From: Candidatus Aminicenantota bacterium
GTDB lineage: Bacteria > Acidobacteriota > UBA4820 > DSQY01
Length of the DNA stretch: 5,898 bases
Reading direction: 5' to 3'
Assembly: GCA_027365515.1 (NCBI GenBank)
Contig: DAHXMK010000177.1
Location: 1 to 5,898 of the forward strand
A model generated the notes under the pieces. That model was not told the DNA's origin. It did no database searches and was given only the letters and a program-made list of their open reading frames with translations. Of this stretch, positions 5,711 through 5,898 are shown piece after piece; position 1 is the first letter of the stretch; each line of letters begins with the position of its first letter. A program made the position numbers and the translations under genes.

Positions 5711-5898
5711 ATGAGAATATCGGCGTGTTTGATGGTCGCGTTCCTTTTCGGGATTGCCTCGTTTGCCCAGGTGCCCGCGCCAAGGGCTTTCACGTTTTCT
5801 ATCGTGGCGCGGGACCCGGCCACGGGAGAGATGGGGGTCGCGGTCCAGTCCCACTGGTTTTCGGTCGGTTCCGCCGTACCATGGGCCGAAGCTGGCGT
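5711..5898 (+). CDS. Exported DUF1028 (Ntn-hydrolase-like) protein, N-terminal part
   Basis: The visible 62 complete codons run off the window end. The start MRISACLMVAFLFGIASFAQ is a Sec signal peptide with likely cleavage after SFA. The mature part has TFSIVARDPATGEMGVAVQS followed by HWFSVGSAVPWAEAG, which is the N-terminal signature of DUF1028. This is a family of unknown biochemical role, related by fold to Ntn hydrolases. GGGAGG (5699-5704) lies six bases before ATG. The remaining roughly 200 or more residues, including any C-terminal peptidoglycan-binding extension found in some members, are outside the window. It is transcribed from its own strong promoter 142 bases after the peptidase. 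A role in processing extracytoplasmic peptides or cell-wall fragments is possible but only inferred from the neighbour and family. Confidence 0.85.
   Translation, partial: MRISACLMVAFLFGIASFAQVPAPRAFTFSIVARDPATGEMGVAVQSHWFSVGSAVPWAEAG

Noticed and set aside
5648..5854. 68-codon minus-strand frame over the DUF1028 promoter and start
   Set aside because: It is charged, low-complexity shadow sequence opposite a clear promoter, ribosome binding site and DUF1028 start.
1..5898. Possible mobile or defence island
   Set aside because: No transposase, integrase, toxin-antitoxin, restriction, CRISPR or phage motif is visible in any frame, and codon character is uniform across the genes.

Overview
The window is a GC-rich (roughly 60% by eye), densely packed bacterial chromosomal segment. 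It has no mobile element, tRNA/rRNA, CRISPR array or phage gene. Promoters look sigma70-like and most genes have strong AGGAGG-type ribosome binding sites. Two gene products carry Sec signal peptides, and the gene mix (an RsbU-type phosphatase, a bacterial MIF homologue, a tandem-receiver hybrid kinase, an exported PepF-like peptidase and a DUF1028 protein) suggests a Gram-negative soil or sediment lineage such as Acidobacteriota or a deltaproteobacterium-like group. That placement is inference and weak.

Layout: (1) 1-491, + strand: the C-terminal end of a SpoIIE/RsbU-type PP2C phosphatase, whose reading frame appears broken near position 84. (2) 526-873, +: a complete MIF/phenylpyruvate-tautomerase homologue. 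(3) 878-905: a UUCG-capped hairpin between the convergent genes. (4) 905-3474, - strand: a two-gene signalling operon. A six-TM hybrid histidine kinase with two receiver domains is followed, through an ATGA stop/start overlap, by a DivK-like single-domain response regulator. A TTGACA-17 bp-TAGATT promoter precedes the kinase. (5) 3475-3684: a divergent control region with palindromes and a leader hairpin. (6) 3685-5568, +: an M3B metallopeptidase (oligoendopeptidase F type) with a signal peptide. (7) 5579-5601: a GC-rich hairpin after the peptidase. (8) 5662-5691: a strong consensus promoter driving a DUF1028 (Ntn-hydrolase-like) exported protein that starts at 5711 and runs off the window.

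How the genes fit together: the kinase and regulator form a phosphorelay with three receivers, but no HPt protein and no DNA-binding output is visible here, so the relay must connect to partners elsewhere. The exported peptidase and the exported DUF1028 protein may both act on peptides outside the cytoplasm, but they have separate promoters and the link is only neighbourhood.

I did not find a convincing new multi-gene system. The most useful leads are the apparent frameshift in the phosphatase, the MIF homologue that keeps its tautomerase residues but lacks CXXC, the exported PepF-type peptidase, and the paired hairpins that flank it.
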